Positions 1 through 8,923 of a stretch of 64,000 nucleotides of DNA are shown in pieces. Both the position numbers and the translations under genes were made by a program. This stretch comes from Novosphingobium pentaromativorans US6-1 (GTDB lineage Bacteria; Pseudomonadota; Alphaproteobacteria; Sphingomonadales; Sphingomonadaceae). Below the pieces are notes generated by a model. That model ran no database searches. It was given only the letters and a program-made list of their open reading frames with translations, and was not told where the DNA came from. The DNA is taken from the NCBI RefSeq assembly GCF_000767465.1, contig NZ_CP009291.1, forward strand, positions 1,691,501-1,755,500, in the 5' to 3' direction. The first letter of the stretch is position 1; each line of letters begins with the position of its first letter.

Positions 1-179
1 CCCTCTTAACCGGGCTTCCTCCCGGCTATCAGCTCATTGTTGCCGCCGACCTGGAGCCGTTGGAGGAGATCGACCACACCGTCCTGATGATGTTCGGCGT
101 GGCCTGCGTGGCACTGGTGGGGATCGGAGCTCTCGGAACACTGAGGTGGTCCCGCCTTCCTGTACAGGTTTGCGGCTAA
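1..179 (+). pseudogene. Sensor histidine kinase, internal fragment cut by IS element
   Basis: The third frame is open from the left edge of the window to a TAA at 177-179. It reads like the region of a two-component sensor kinase just before and through its second membrane segment: a GYQLIVAADLEPLEEID stretch followed by a hydrophobic helix (VLMMFGVACVALVGIGALG). Such segments normally precede the HAMP and kinase domains, which are absent here. The coding frame stops where the IS3-family element begins, so the IS or a linked deletion removed the rest. What lies beyond the window edge is unknown. The family call is from motif likeness only. Confidence 0.5.
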
Positions 180-201
180 GTTAAGCTCATCCGGTTGTTG
201 T

Positions 202-1092
202 TTACGCCGCCATTCTGGTGATCAGATCATGGGGGGCATGCCCCCCATGATCTGAAGCGTCGATTTGCCCATATGCCTCTGCCGGGGTTTTGCCTGCAAG
301 GCGTGAGTGAGGCCGGTGATGGTTGTAATAGGCGAACCAGCGGGACAGGCCTGCGCGCAGTTCGGAACCCGTCTCGAAGGCGTGCAGATAGACGCACTCG
401 TACTTCACCGAGCGCCACAGGCGCTCGATGAAGACGTTGTCCATCCAGCGCCCCTTGCCATCCATGCTGATTTTCACTTCGGCCGCCCGCAGCACGCCGG
501 TGAAGGCCTGCGAAGTGAACTGGCTGCCCTGATCGGTGTTGAAGATGTCCGGCTTGCCAAAGCGGGCCATGGCATCCTCCAGAGCCTCGACGCAAAAAGC
601 CGCGTCCATGGTATTGGACAATCGCCAGGCCAGCACCTTGCGGGTGGCCCAATCCATGATCGCAACGAGATAGAGGAAGCCTCGGCGCATCGGTAGATAT
701 GTCACGTCCGCACACCACACCTGATTGGGCCGCTCGATCTTCATGTCCCGCAGCAGATAGGGATAAATCCGATGCTCCGGGTGCGGATCGCTCGTGCGCG
801 GGCGCTGGTAGATCGCCGCCAGCCCCATCTGCGCCATCAGCCGTCGTACCCGGCGGCGGCCCACCGCATGACCAAGCCGCTGCAGGTGCCGCACCATCTG
901 CCGGCTGCCGTACCACGGACAGTCCATGAACGTCTCGTCGATTACCCGCATCAGCGCCAGCGTCTCCTCGCTCTGAGGCGCAGGCGTATAATAATAGGAA
1001 GACCGGCTGATCGACAGCAGGCGGCACTGCGCCGCGATCGACAGGCGCTGGTGAGCAGGCTCGATCAGCAATCGCCTCTGGCCCGCGCTCAT
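202..1092 (-). CDS. IS3-family transposase OrfB (DDE integrase core)
   Basis: This is the catalytic half of the transposase, 296 residues. An HTH_21-like N-terminal part (YGSRQMVRHLQRLG) is followed by the rve integrase core. The DDE triad is visible as D in WCADVTYLPM, D in FNTDQGSQFTS and E in NVFIERLWRSVKYE, and the C-terminus has the usual YNHHRPHSRLAGKTPAEAY. It starts at an ATG that overlaps the OrfA stop as ATGA. In this family OrfB is usually made as an OrfAB fusion by frameshifting, and a T-run lies just upstream near 1115. The gene appears intact, and its last codons contain a long perfect palindrome. Confidence 0.93.
   Translation of the reverse strand: MSAGQRRLLIEPAHQRLSIAAQCRLLSISRSSYYYTPAPQSEETLALMRVIDETFMDCPWYGSRQMVRHLQRLGHAVGRRRVRRLMAQMGLAAIYQRPRTSDPHPEHRIYPYLLRDMKIERPNQVWCADVTYLPMRRGFLYLVAIMDWATRKVLAWRLSNTMDAAFCVEALEDAMARFGKPDIFNTDQGSQFTSQAFTGVLRAAEVKISMDGKGRWMDNVFIERLWRSVKYECVYLHAFETGSELRAGLSRWFAYYNHHRPHSRLAGKTPAEAYGQIDASDHGGHAPHDLITRMAA
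223..254. repeat. Perfect 32-bp palindrome near the OrfB 3' end
   Basis: Each half is 16 bases and the sequence equals its own reverse complement, with CATG-type cores (GGGGGGCATGCCCCCC in the middle). It lies inside the last 20 codons of OrfB, about 45 bp from the IS end. It could form a stable hairpin in either strand and might act as a terminator or limit read-through transcription into the transposase from outside. Confidence 0.85.
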
Positions 1093-1373
1093 CGACCGGA
1101 GGCTTTCGCCAAAAAATCCCGCTCCACCAGCAATTGCCCGATCTTGGCATGCAGCTTCTCGATTTCCGCTTCGGTCTCCGTCTTCGACGCCTGCTCACCG
1201 CCGTCGAACAGGCTGGCCATCCCGTCCACCGCCTGACGCTTCCATCCCCCGATCATCGTATGGTGGACGCCGTGCTTCGCAGCCAGTTCCGCCAGCGTCA
1301 GTTCACCACGGATCGCCTCCATCGCAACTTTCGCCTTGAATTCCGCGCTGTAGCGCTTTCTCGTCTTCTTCAT
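1089..1373 (-). CDS. IS3-family transposase OrfA (DNA-binding)
   Basis: A 94-residue protein starting at MKKTRKRYSAEFKAKVAMEA. It is the HTH_Tnp_1 subunit that recognises the IS ends, followed by a short coiled coil (ETEAEIEKLHAKIGQLLVE) that mediates multimerisation. The frame is open further upstream, but the MKK start lies inside the IS end and fits the family. The stop overlaps the OrfB start by four bases (ATGA). A GATTTTTTGG run close to the end of the gene is a plausible slippage site for OrfAB production. Confidence 0.9.
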   Translation of the reverse strand: MKKTRKRYSAEFKAKVAMEAIRGELTLAELAAKHGVHHTMIGGWKRQAVDGMASLFDGGEQASKTETEAEIEKLHAKIGQLLVERDFLAKASGR

Positions 1374-1408
1374 TCCCGTCCATTCCTTAGGTCGGGATGA
1401 GCTTAACA

Positions 1409-1666
1409 CCCTGTCCAGATTTCCAGCACCACGTCACACTGCTGCTCGGCGGTTGGCCGCAAGCGCTTGCGGCCGATCTTGATGTCCGCGCTGATCGCAA
1501 TCCTCACGCTCAACCCGCTGGCCTTGGGCCTGAGCCGGGGTGCCGGCCTCCAGCGTACGCTGGCCACGGCGATTATTTCGGCCTGACAGCGGCGGTTCCA
1601 CTGGTGCTGCTGGTCCTGCCTGCTTTTGTCTCTATTTTCCCCGAGCGGGAACGCGGAGGTCTTTGA
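1409..1666 (+). pseudogene. RND heavy-metal efflux pump, C-terminal remnant
   Basis: Just right of the IS one frame encodes GRKRLRPILMSALIAIL followed by LNPLALGLSRGAG, typical of the last membrane helices of CzcA/CusA-type RND pumps. That frame ends at TGA near 1588. The same protein continues in the neighbouring frame as AAVPLVLLVLPAF and then FPERERGGL before a TGA at 1664-1666. The remnant is therefore both 5'-truncated by the IS and frameshifted, and is not functional. The family call rests on the RPILM...PLALG pattern. Confidence 0.6.
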
Positions 1667-1836
1667 GTTTCAGAATCGTCGCGGAAGAATATGCACTTCG
1701 CATAAATGGCCGCGTTGCTGGCTGCTGCGGATGACACATTTGTCACCACGGTGCGTTCGGAATCTACGTCCTGGCCTCTGGAGCCGACGGTCTCAAAGCT
1801 CCCAGCTCCGGTCAATTCGGTTTGTCCAAATTGCGA

Positions 1837-2379
1837 TCAGGGTGCAGCGACCGCCTGATCGAAGGCACTGTCTCCGAACCGGCGTTCCAAGCGCTTCGCA
1901 ACACTCAATGAATAGCGCTGCTGCCGCCAAGCCGTCGGGCTGTGATAGATGCCGACCGCTCGCCAAAAGTCTCCTGTATCCCGCAGCGCCGCCAGAAATA
2001 TCCAGCGGGCCGCTTCCACGTTAAAACAGGCATCGAAGCGGAGCCAATTGCGGACCTCAGGGCCTGACCTGCCCATTAGCTCCGCAATCTTCGGCACCCA
2101 CCAACTGTTGATCTGCAACGGGCCAAGATCGTGCGTGCCATTGGTATTGCTGACCTCTGCACCGATCCAGCCCGCCTCCTGGTCGCGCAGGCCCCAGAGG
2201 GCCTTTTCAAGCCAAGGGCGGCCCTCTGCTGCGGCGTGGATGCAACTGGCAATGCGGGCCTCGTCAGACACGCGCACAACGGCATGCACCGGCGTGGCAA
2301 AAAGCATGAAAGCCGATGCTGGCAGCCAAAGCCGAACTGCCTGCTGTAATTGTGTGGACCCAAGAAAATTGGTGGTCAT
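1837..2379 (-). CDS. Lytic transglycosylase of the conjugation system (VirB1/TrbN-like)
   Basis: A 180-residue protein starting at ATG 2379 with a GGGAG ribosome site 8 bases upstream; the longer frame would need TTG. Residues 1-33 form a signal peptide ending VHA. The lysozyme-like domain has the catalytic Glu in GLRDQEAGW and the GPLQIN motif that follows it in SLT-type enzymes. Such proteins open peptidoglycan locally in the periplasm so that the transfer apparatus can be assembled. It follows the relaxase gene by 31 bases on the same strand, so it is likely the last gene of the transfer operon. Confidence 0.8.
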   Translation of the reverse strand: MTTNFLGSTQLQQAVRLWLPASAFMLFATPVHAVVRVSDEARIASCIHAAAEGRPWLEKALWGLRDQEAGWIGAEVSNTNGTHDLGPLQINSWWVPKIAELMGRSGPEVRNWLRFDACFNVEAARWIFLAALRDTGDFWRAVGIYHSPTAWRQQRYSLSVAKRLERRFGDSAFDQAVAAP

Positions 2380-2410
2380 GCGCAAACTCCCTCACGGTTA
2401 AGCAATGGCA

Positions 2411-5374
2411 TCAGCGGTCAAAACCGGATCGATCATTGGATTTCTGATGATCATGATCGGCGGCCGGAAAAGCGTGCCCCCTGCCCGCACGCGCATGACT
2501 GCGGTCGGCGCTGGCTCGGCGCTCAAGCGCCGAGTTAAGAATACGGTCCATGATTTCCGCAATGCCGCCTGCGCCTTCTGCGAGATGTTCACCCAGGCCC
2601 TGTGGGGAGCGGCGCTGATCAAGCTGGCGTTCCAGCAGCTGGTCGCGCCGGTCCTGACGCAAGCGCTGCTGATCGTCACGCGCCTGCGCCAGGCGTCCCG
2701 CATGACGTCCGGCAAGAGCGCGCGCGGCATCTCGATCGAGCCGGCCGAGCCCTTCCAGCGCCGAAGTCTTCTCCCCGGAGCGAGCCTCAAGCTTCTCGAC
2801 CAGCTTCTTCTCACTTTCGGTCCAGAGCTTCACGCCAAGTCGCGCCCGGGTAATCGCCGTGTAGTAGTTCTGGCCATTGACCAATGCCGAGTTCACCGGC
2901 GCCAGCACATAGACCCGCGCATAGGTCTTCGACTGCGCGGAATAGACCGTTTCGGCATAACCGTGGTCCCAGGTTTTGTGCTCGCTAAGATCGATGGTCT
3001 GGACGCGCTTTCCGCGGTCCCAGCGGATGGTGGCAAGGCTCCCTTCCAGCTTCTCGACCGTACCGCGCTCTGCATTCTTGAGGTCCAGTTCGGGGTTGAC
3101 GAGCCGCCACTGGATGCGGTCGCCTTGCGCAAGGTCGCGCTCCTCGCGGTGGAACACGTTGACGTGACGCGCTTGCCCCAGGCGCGGATCCCACCGGATC
3201 ATGCGGCCATTCTCATCGACAAGGCGAACGATCTGTCTGCCATTGGCCTCCTGGCTGAGACCGGCCACCCGGTACTCGGTATCGCGGGCGATGCCCGGAC
3301 CGGCCAAATCGCGAGCAAAAGTGACAACCTGCCCACCAGAATAGAAGCGCGCGAAGTGCTTTTCCTGGGCGGTCATGCCTGCGGGGGTGAGCACCGAGAG
3401 GCGGGTATCCTCGGCCGCAATCGCGCTCTCGGACTTCAGGGTCTCGCGAATCTTCGCATTGACCAGGAGCCGGGTTTCGTTCTCAAGCACGAGGATATTG
3501 GTCGTCGCGCGCGTCTCGGGCTTGAGCCGGGTCCATTCCTCGACGAGTCCGCTTGCCAGGCCCTCAGCGCTTGCCCCGCTCACCACCTTGTCCAGCCTTT
3601 CGAGCGAAGCGACGTAGTTGCCGGCGCGGGCTTCGGTTACCGCGGATTTCATCATCCGCGTTTCCTGCCGCATCGATTCCGTCAGTTCTGCAGTCGGAAG
3701 TCCCAGGCGCTGAAGGAGCCAGAACGGCTTGCCCTGCTCGATCGCGCCGGTCTGCCGGTTGTCGCCCAGCAGGATGAGCCTTGCGCCTGTCTCGCGGCTG
3801 ATCTGGAGCAGCCGCCGTGCCTGCCGGTTCCCCAATTGCCCCGCCTCGTCGACCAGCAGGACGTGGGCATCGGTGATCCCGTGTCCGCCGCCTGCCAGCA
3901 GGCTGGCCACGGTTCTGGCCTCCACGCGAGCCCCGTCGCCGAGATTGGCGGCTGCCGAGGATGTCGGCGCCAGAGCAAGAAAGCGCGTTCCAGGTTCGGC
4001 CGCCTCGGCAAGCGTTCGCATCAAGGTCGACTTGCCTGCACCGGCGACGCCGTGGAGCCCCATGACACGATCGCGCGACGACGCGAGCATGACCAGCGCC
4101 TGTTCTTGCGCCGGATTGAGCCCTGCGCGTTCGAACCGTGCCAGCAGGCGATCGGACGAAGCAATGGGCCGGGCATCATCCAGTGCAAGGGCGAGTTCGC
4201 GCGACAAGGCCTGCTCGAGGCGGGCACTGCGCCGCGTTGTGCGCCCCCGGGTCAGGGTGCGATCGCCGGTCGGCTCGCGCACCGCGAGCAGCTTGCGCCG
4301 TACTTCATGCTCGCCGATGAGTAGCCGCACTTCGGCGAGACGGACCTCCCCGACATGGCTCGCCAGCGCATGGCGATAGAGTGAGCCCAGGTTGGAGACG
4401 GCCTCGCGAGTTTCTGCCTGACGGATCCCGAACAGGGCTGCGCGCCGGCTTGCCATGGGATCGGGCTGCGGCCCCTCTCCTTCGCGCTCTGCGGCTCGGG
4501 AACCAAGGTCAGCCAACTCCTTCACATAGGGTTGTGCGCGCTCAGCCCATTGCGCTTTCAGATCGTCGAGCCCCACCTTCACCTTGGCTCCGCGGGTTTC
4601 GTAGAAGGAGGCCCGGCGCGCGGCCTGCCCGGCCAGGCCATGTTCCTGCGCATGAGCATCGATCTTTCGGGAACGCTGCGATGTCTCGCGGATGAAGTTC
4701 TTGGGCACGCCGGCGATCTCGAAGAGGCCCCGGCGCGGATCGAATTCGATCTCGAAGCCCTGTTCGCGCAGGTCCCGCGCGAGTTCGTTGCGGTAGACCT
4801 GCCCTGCCACCATTTGCTCGGCGAACATGGCCCGGGTCTCGAGGCTCGCCATGGGACCATCGGCTTCACGATTGGTCATGTTGAGAACGACGACATGCGT
4901 ATGAAGGTGCGGGTCAAGATCCCGGCTTGCATGCTCGGTGAAGCGCGCGAAAAGCAATCGCCCGGTAGTTTCGTGTATGATCTCGCTGTCCTCGCGCCGG
5001 CGGAGCGAGGCATGTTCTTCCAGATAAGAGAGCGCCATGGTCACTGCGCGTTCGTGGGCGGCGATGATCCGGTCATCGCCTTGGACGAGCGCCATGATCG
5101 AAACCGACTTGGGCGCATTGACGGCAAAATCCCATCCGGGATGGTGCTGGACATCGCCATCGCCGCGATGCCGGCCAAGCTGCCCGCCCGCCACCCGCCC
5201 GGCAAGCAGTTCGGCGAAGACATGGGGATCGACTTTGCCCTCAAGGCCAAGCTCGGGCGCGAGCCGTCCTCCCCATTGGCTGGGTTCGTCACCGCCCTTG
5301 GTGTAATAGTCGCCCACCGTATAGTAGCGCGCGATATTACCCGAAGTGCCCTTGAGACGGCGGGGATGTATCAT
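2411..5374 (-). CDS. traA: MobF-family conjugative relaxase/helicase (TraA/TrwC type)
   Basis: A 987-residue protein. The N-terminal TrwC relaxase domain has paired tyrosines near residues 17-24 (ARYYTVGDYY) for nicking, and the metal-binding three-histidine motif PHLHTHVVV at 155-163. The C-terminal half is a RecD-like helicase with Walker A GVAGAGKST (442-450) and Walker B LLVDE (506-510), and a late motif AITRAR. It should cut the transferred strand at oriT, stay bound to its 5' end and unwind the DNA. Its ATG overlaps the traD stop (ATGA), implying translational coupling. The last 60 residues are charged and low in structure. Confidence 0.93.
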   Translation of the reverse strand: MIHPRRLKGTSGNIARYYTVGDYYTKGGDEPSQWGGRLAPELGLEGKVDPHVFAELLAGRVAGGQLGRHRGDGDVQHHPGWDFAVNAPKSVSIMALVQGDDRIIAAHERAVTMALSYLEEHASLRRREDSEIIHETTGRLLFARFTEHASRDLDPHLHTHVVVLNMTNREADGPMASLETRAMFAEQMVAGQVYRNELARDLREQGFEIEFDPRRGLFEIAGVPKNFIRETSQRSRKIDAHAQEHGLAGQAARRASFYETRGAKVKVGLDDLKAQWAERAQPYVKELADLGSRAAEREGEGPQPDPMASRRAALFGIRQAETREAVSNLGSLYRHALASHVGEVRLAEVRLLIGEHEVRRKLLAVREPTGDRTLTRGRTTRRSARLEQALSRELALALDDARPIASSDRLLARFERAGLNPAQEQALVMLASSRDRVMGLHGVAGAGKSTLMRTLAEAAEPGTRFLALAPTSSAAANLGDGARVEARTVASLLAGGGHGITDAHVLLVDEAGQLGNRQARRLLQISRETGARLILLGDNRQTGAIEQGKPFWLLQRLGLPTAELTESMRQETRMMKSAVTEARAGNYVASLERLDKVVSGASAEGLASGLVEEWTRLKPETRATTNILVLENETRLLVNAKIRETLKSESAIAAEDTRLSVLTPAGMTAQEKHFARFYSGGQVVTFARDLAGPGIARDTEYRVAGLSQEANGRQIVRLVDENGRMIRWDPRLGQARHVNVFHREERDLAQGDRIQWRLVNPELDLKNAERGTVEKLEGSLATIRWDRGKRVQTIDLSEHKTWDHGYAETVYSAQSKTYARVYVLAPVNSALVNGQNYYTAITRARLGVKLWTESEKKLVEKLEARSGEKTSALEGLGRLDRDAARALAGRHAGRLAQARDDQQRLRQDRRDQLLERQLDQRRSPQGLGEHLAEGAGGIAEIMDRILNSALERRASADRSHARAGRGHAFPAADHDHQKSNDRSGFDR

Positions 5375-7494
5375 GCCGGCCGGGCCTTGCGATGAGGGCC
5401 GCCTGCCCGGTCATAGACAGCGATCTCGATACGCGGATGCCCTCGCCGCGGTGCCAGCGTAAAGTCCTGGACCTGTCGCGCTTGTTCCAGCTTTGGTTCT
5501 GGATCCGATTCCAGTTCTGGTTCTGGTTCGCTCTGCTGGGGGAGCGGTATTGCCTTCGGACCGGCTTCGACGGGATCATCACCATCTGATAGGCCTGCTG
5601 CAAACAGGTCCGGTTGACGCCCGTCCGCTTTGCTCTTGCTTCGCGGGTTTAGAGTTTTGCTGGGGCGCCTGTCCTTATTCTCCGGGGTGCTCTCCTCGCC
5701 CGGCATGCCGGAGTGATCGTCGCCTCCTTCGGTATGAAGCGTGGCGATGATCGCCTCGCCATCGCTGTCGCGCAAGGGCGGCGTATCGCGCTCGACGAAC
5801 CCTTCCGTCACGGTCGACACAGTGTTGAAGGTATCGGCAAAACGCACCACCGGAAGGTTACGGCCGAAACGAAGGTAGCCTGAAAGGTTGGGAAGATTGG
5901 TGACCTCGGTGTGCATGACCAGCGGACGCGTTACCTGCATGCGCGAGAGGTTCACCCCGTCGCGCATGTCGTTGACGCCGTAAGACATGCCTTCGTTCGC
6001 CTCGATCTGCTCGACCTGCCCCAGGTTCTCCGAGACATGCTTGGCGGTGGGGGTATCGTTCGCGCGCAGCGCCACCCAGGTCGAGCAATAGCCGGTGATC
6101 GCGGCGGCATCCTGTATGCCGTAGGTCGCTTCCAGTTGCGGATAGGACTGGAAACCCAGGATCCCGCAGCCTCCGTACTTGCGCGCGCGGGCCAGGAAGT
6201 CGGACAGCGAAGGAAGCTTCTGCAGGGAAGGAAGCTCGTCGATGATGCAGTAGAGTCGCCGCCTGCGATCGGGCGCCAGGCTCATGATCGCCGATATGGC
6301 AATGTCGAGCCAGACGGTGATGAGCGGGCGCAGCGAGGGGAGCTGGTCGGCCTTGACGGTAATGAAGAGCCAGTTGTCCCCTTCCTCGTTGGTGACCCAG
6401 TCGCGGATCGAAAGCCCCGTCCGGGTATCGTCGAGGTAGGAAAAGCTGCGCATGACTGAAGCGAGTTCGGCCTGGATTCCGGCCGAGGTCCGCTCGCCCT
6501 CGAGACTAATGAAGGCGGCGGCATCGGTTCCCGCGGCGAAAGCAGCCAGGTCCTTGAGCGGGGAGCGCAGCAGCCGGTCGAGAAGTACGGAGGCCAGCAT
6601 CTCACCTTCGCGCGCGAGCTTCCTCAGGACAGCGACAAGCGTCCCGCGCGCGGCCTTGGCCCAGAAGGGATCACCGGCCTTGTCGGGGATCGTCGATTCC
6701 GCGATCTGGTCGTAGTGGTACTCGCGCGGGACGTCGCCCCAAGGCGACCAGTGCGCGGTGCGGGCATCGAGCGGATTGAGGATGATGTCCTTGCCCGGGC
6801 GGTAGAACTTCTCGACGAAAGTTCCAGCGGTGTCGTAGATGATCGCCCGCTTGCCCTCCTTGCGGATACCATCCAGCATCTTGACGATGAGGTTGGTCTT
6901 TCCAGTTCCCGGCGCGCCGCACAGGAGAATATGTTCAGGCTCGAAGGCATCGGGCACAGGAACCCCGCCGATCGAGAAGCTCCCTTGCTTCTGCCTCCAG
7001 AGGGTGCGGCGCACCTGCCTGACGGTCCCGAAACGCGCCCCGCGCAGGTATTCATTGGAACCCAGCCCCCGACCCGTCCTGGTGAAGGCGAACCAGGCGA
7101 ACAGGAGCGCCACGAGCGCGAAAACCCCGGCGACGATCGCACCGTGAATGAGCTCGATCTCGAAAGCGTGAAGTGTACGCTGGGCGATCGGCGAGGCCAT
7201 CAACCAGTCGGCCGATGTCCAGTAAGGATGGCCACCGGGCGTCTTGAACAGGACCGGATCGTTGGTTCCAGGCGCCGCGTCGGTCTTGAAACTCGCCTCC
7301 ACGAGCTTCATCGCGACGTATCGCTGATAGGCCGTGGTATGTTCGAGGGCCCACCACACCGTGCCCATGACCCACAAGGCGAGACCGGCCATGAAGGTCT
7401 GGAAGAAGACCTGGGTCGTCATCCTGACGTTGTGGACGATGGACTGGCCGCCGCGGGTCCAGCTCCCCAACGTGTCGTTGCGAAAGATGCTCAT
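5371..7494 (-). CDS. traD: Type IV coupling protein (TraD/TrwB type)
   Basis: A 707-residue inner-membrane ATPase linking the relaxosome to the secretion channel. Two membrane helices lie at about 30-50 and 116-137 with a periplasmic loop between. Walker A is GAPGTGKT at 193-200, and Walker B is YCIIDELPSL in the middle of the protein. The last 150 residues are acidic and proline/glutamate-rich (alternating E and P), as in the flexible tails of coupling proteins that contact the relaxase. It starts at ATG 7494 and ends overlapping traA by four bases. Confidence 0.92.
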   Translation of the reverse strand: MSIFRNDTLGSWTRGGQSIVHNVRMTTQVFFQTFMAGLALWVMGTVWWALEHTTAYQRYVAMKLVEASFKTDAAPGTNDPVLFKTPGGHPYWTSADWLMASPIAQRTLHAFEIELIHGAIVAGVFALVALLFAWFAFTRTGRGLGSNEYLRGARFGTVRQVRRTLWRQKQGSFSIGGVPVPDAFEPEHILLCGAPGTGKTNLIVKMLDGIRKEGKRAIIYDTAGTFVEKFYRPGKDIILNPLDARTAHWSPWGDVPREYHYDQIAESTIPDKAGDPFWAKAARGTLVAVLRKLAREGEMLASVLLDRLLRSPLKDLAAFAAGTDAAAFISLEGERTSAGIQAELASVMRSFSYLDDTRTGLSIRDWVTNEEGDNWLFITVKADQLPSLRPLITVWLDIAISAIMSLAPDRRRRLYCIIDELPSLQKLPSLSDFLARARKYGGCGILGFQSYPQLEATYGIQDAAAITGYCSTWVALRANDTPTAKHVSENLGQVEQIEANEGMSYGVNDMRDGVNLSRMQVTRPLVMHTEVTNLPNLSGYLRFGRNLPVVRFADTFNTVSTVTEGFVERDTPPLRDSDGEAIIATLHTEGGDDHSGMPGEESTPENKDRRPSKTLNPRSKSKADGRQPDLFAAGLSDGDDPVEAGPKAIPLPQQSEPEPELESDPEPKLEQARQVQDFTLAPRRGHPRIEIAVYDRAGGPHRKARPA

Positions 7495-7642
7495 CGCCGC
7501 CCCTCCCGGGTGAAGCAGACGAAGGCTTGGCCCCTGATTGCTGATCCGACCTCAGCGGTCATCGGGTGGCTCTCCGGTCGCGACCGCGGACCAAAATGAC
7601 CGGGCACAGACCGGAGGCAGCGCCAATGGAGCGACCCGCCGA

Positions 7643-7942
7643 TCACTGATCCTGGTCCGGATCAAGGAGGCCGCGTTCGCCTAAGATCGTCCGGGCATCG
7701 GCCATTCCCCGCTCCAGGAGCTCAGGGGCACGCGCGCCGATCGAGGTGGCGAGCAGGGTGAGGATCTGGATGGCGGTGGCGAGGACCTCGTCCTGCGAGG
7801 AATAGATGTACCGGCCATTGGGATCGGCCGCCTCACCCAGAACCTGGCGAACAAACTCCGACAAGGTGAGGTTTGCGCCATAGGCCCGGCGCTGCATCTG
7901 CCGGAAAAGGGTGTCGTCCACCCGGACGCTTATTCTGTGCAT
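7643..7942 (-). CDS. Ribbon-helix-helix relaxosome accessory protein (TrwA/TraY-like)
   Basis: A 99-residue protein starting at MHRISVRVDDTLF. The first 45 residues match a ribbon-helix-helix fold (a strand RISVRVDDTLF, then helices ending LSEFVRQVLGE). The rest is a helical tail. It sits upstream of traD on the same strand, the position of TrwA in R388, where such a protein binds oriT, stimulates nicking and represses the transfer operon. The frame extends 36 codons further upstream, but those do not resemble the family. Family assignment by fold pattern and position. Confidence 0.75.
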   Translation of the reverse strand: MHRISVRVDDTLFRQMQRRAYGANLTLSEFVRQVLGEAADPNGRYIYSSQDEVLATAIQILTLLATSIGARAPELLERGMADARTILGERGLLDPDQDQ

Positions 7943-8450
7943 ACCGCTGCTCCGCGTTGCGAAGCCCGGCGTCAGGATGTCATGAAGCAGGAGTTTTTTA
8001 CCGCAAACCGGCAGGAAACTCAAGAAATGCGGCTGTCCGCCGCGGCACACGCGGAAATTGCGAGGAACTCTGCGGTCTTCGCATTGGCAGGCGCAGTCCC
8101 GATACTACCGGTATGACGCCAATGCGAACCAGCGGGTGACGCGGCGCCCCTGGCAAGCCACTGACCAAGCGCGAAAAATCGGCGCAGCACCCGTGCGTAC
8201 GGTGCATTACAAAACGGCCACGGCCGTGCGTCCTTCCTTGCGCAGCGATTTCTCGCTGCGTCGCCACGTCCCGGAAGGGGCGCGGCTCCCCCGAAGGGGG
8301 CCTTGTCCTTTCGCCGGTGGGACACCGGCAGGCTGATCATGGTGCCGCACAGGGGAACCTCCGAATTCATGATGACCTCCCCGTCCATGGATTGCAGGCA
8401 GGCCGTAGGCGGCCGATAAAGGGGACGGCGGGCAGACCATCGAAGGATCG
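7943..8450. other. Probable oriT and divergent promoter region
   Basis: A 508-bp gene-free segment between the relaxosome helix gene and a divergent small gene, the place occupied by oriT in R388-type MobF systems. It holds an 11-bp inverted repeat TTCGCATTGGC (8078-8088) and its complement (8118-8128), with a 29-bp spacer containing a TACCGGTA palindrome. It also holds a CCCCC-GAA-GGGGG hairpin (8288-8300) and a 7-bp stem GCCGGTG with a three-base loop (8313-8329). I cannot place the nick site from sequence alone. Confidence 0.55.
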
Positions 8451-8765
8451 ATGGACATGCCCAAGAAGACCGACCGTGAACGCCTCGCCGACCTTGAAGC
8501 GCGCCAGCGCATGATGGCTGAAGAGGTGGAAAAGACCCGCCGCGCCTTGCGCGGCAAGTACGCAGACATTGTCGCTGACCTCCCGGTAGAAGACCTCACC
8601 GAACGGGAATTTCGCGATCTGCTTGCCGCTTCGATCCGGTGTGGCGGCGCGGTGGCTGTGAGTGCCCTTCGCGCCCTTCCTGAAGCAAGCGCATCGTCGA
8701 AGTCGGGTACTTCAGCCAACTCCAAGTCATCCCGCAGGGATGGCCCAGCGACGAGCATGGCGTAG
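8451..8765 (+). CDS. Small charged helical protein of the transfer region
   Basis: A 104-residue protein preceded by GAAGGATCG. Residues 1-35 form a charged coiled coil (DRERLADLEARQRMMAEEVE), and the middle (DIVADLPVEDLTEREFRDLL) looks helical. The end is serine-rich and low-complexity. It is transcribed away from the transfer operon across the presumed oriT. Small proteins of this sort (TraC/TraD or MobC type) are common relaxosome partners, but I do not recognise the family with certainty. Confidence 0.6.
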   Translation: MDMPKKTDRERLADLEARQRMMAEEVEKTRRALRGKYADIVADLPVEDLTEREFRDLLAASIRCGGAVAVSALRALPEASASSKSGTSANSKSSRRDGPATSMA

Positions 8766-8923
8766 CCACGCGCAGGAGGCCGGAGCCACACTTGTGGCTT
8801 CGCATCGGCGCCGCGACGGGCGCGAAGCCGAGAGGCTTCGGGTCCCCGAGCGGGGGCGACATCCACGCTGGCAAAATGAAAGGGACCGGCCGAACCGAAG
8901 CCCGACCAGTCCTTGCTCCCCTC

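Larger units (their letters stand above)
179..1408 (-). mobile_element. IS3-family insertion sequence, complete
   Basis: A 1.23-kb element with two overlapping minus-strand genes (OrfA and OrfB) and short terminal inverted repeats. GTTAAGCTCATCC occurs at 180-192 on the plus strand and again at the right end on the minus strand (about 1395-1407). The length, two-gene layout and DDE transposase fit the IS3 family. I see no matching direct duplication outside the ends, and the flanks belong to two unrelated genes (kinase on the left, RND pump on the right). This suggests that a deletion or rearrangement followed insertion. Confidence 0.88.

Noticed and set aside
2405..4324. 639-codon plus-strand frame opposite the relaxase gene
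   Set aside because: It is antisense to clear relaxase/helicase motifs and shows no family likeness; long antisense frames are expected in GC-rich coding DNA.
5480..5530. Repeated GGTTCTGG-like units suggesting a tandem repeat or CRISPR-like array
   Set aside because: These are codons of the Glu/Pro-rich tail of TraD, with no spacers or conserved repeat length.
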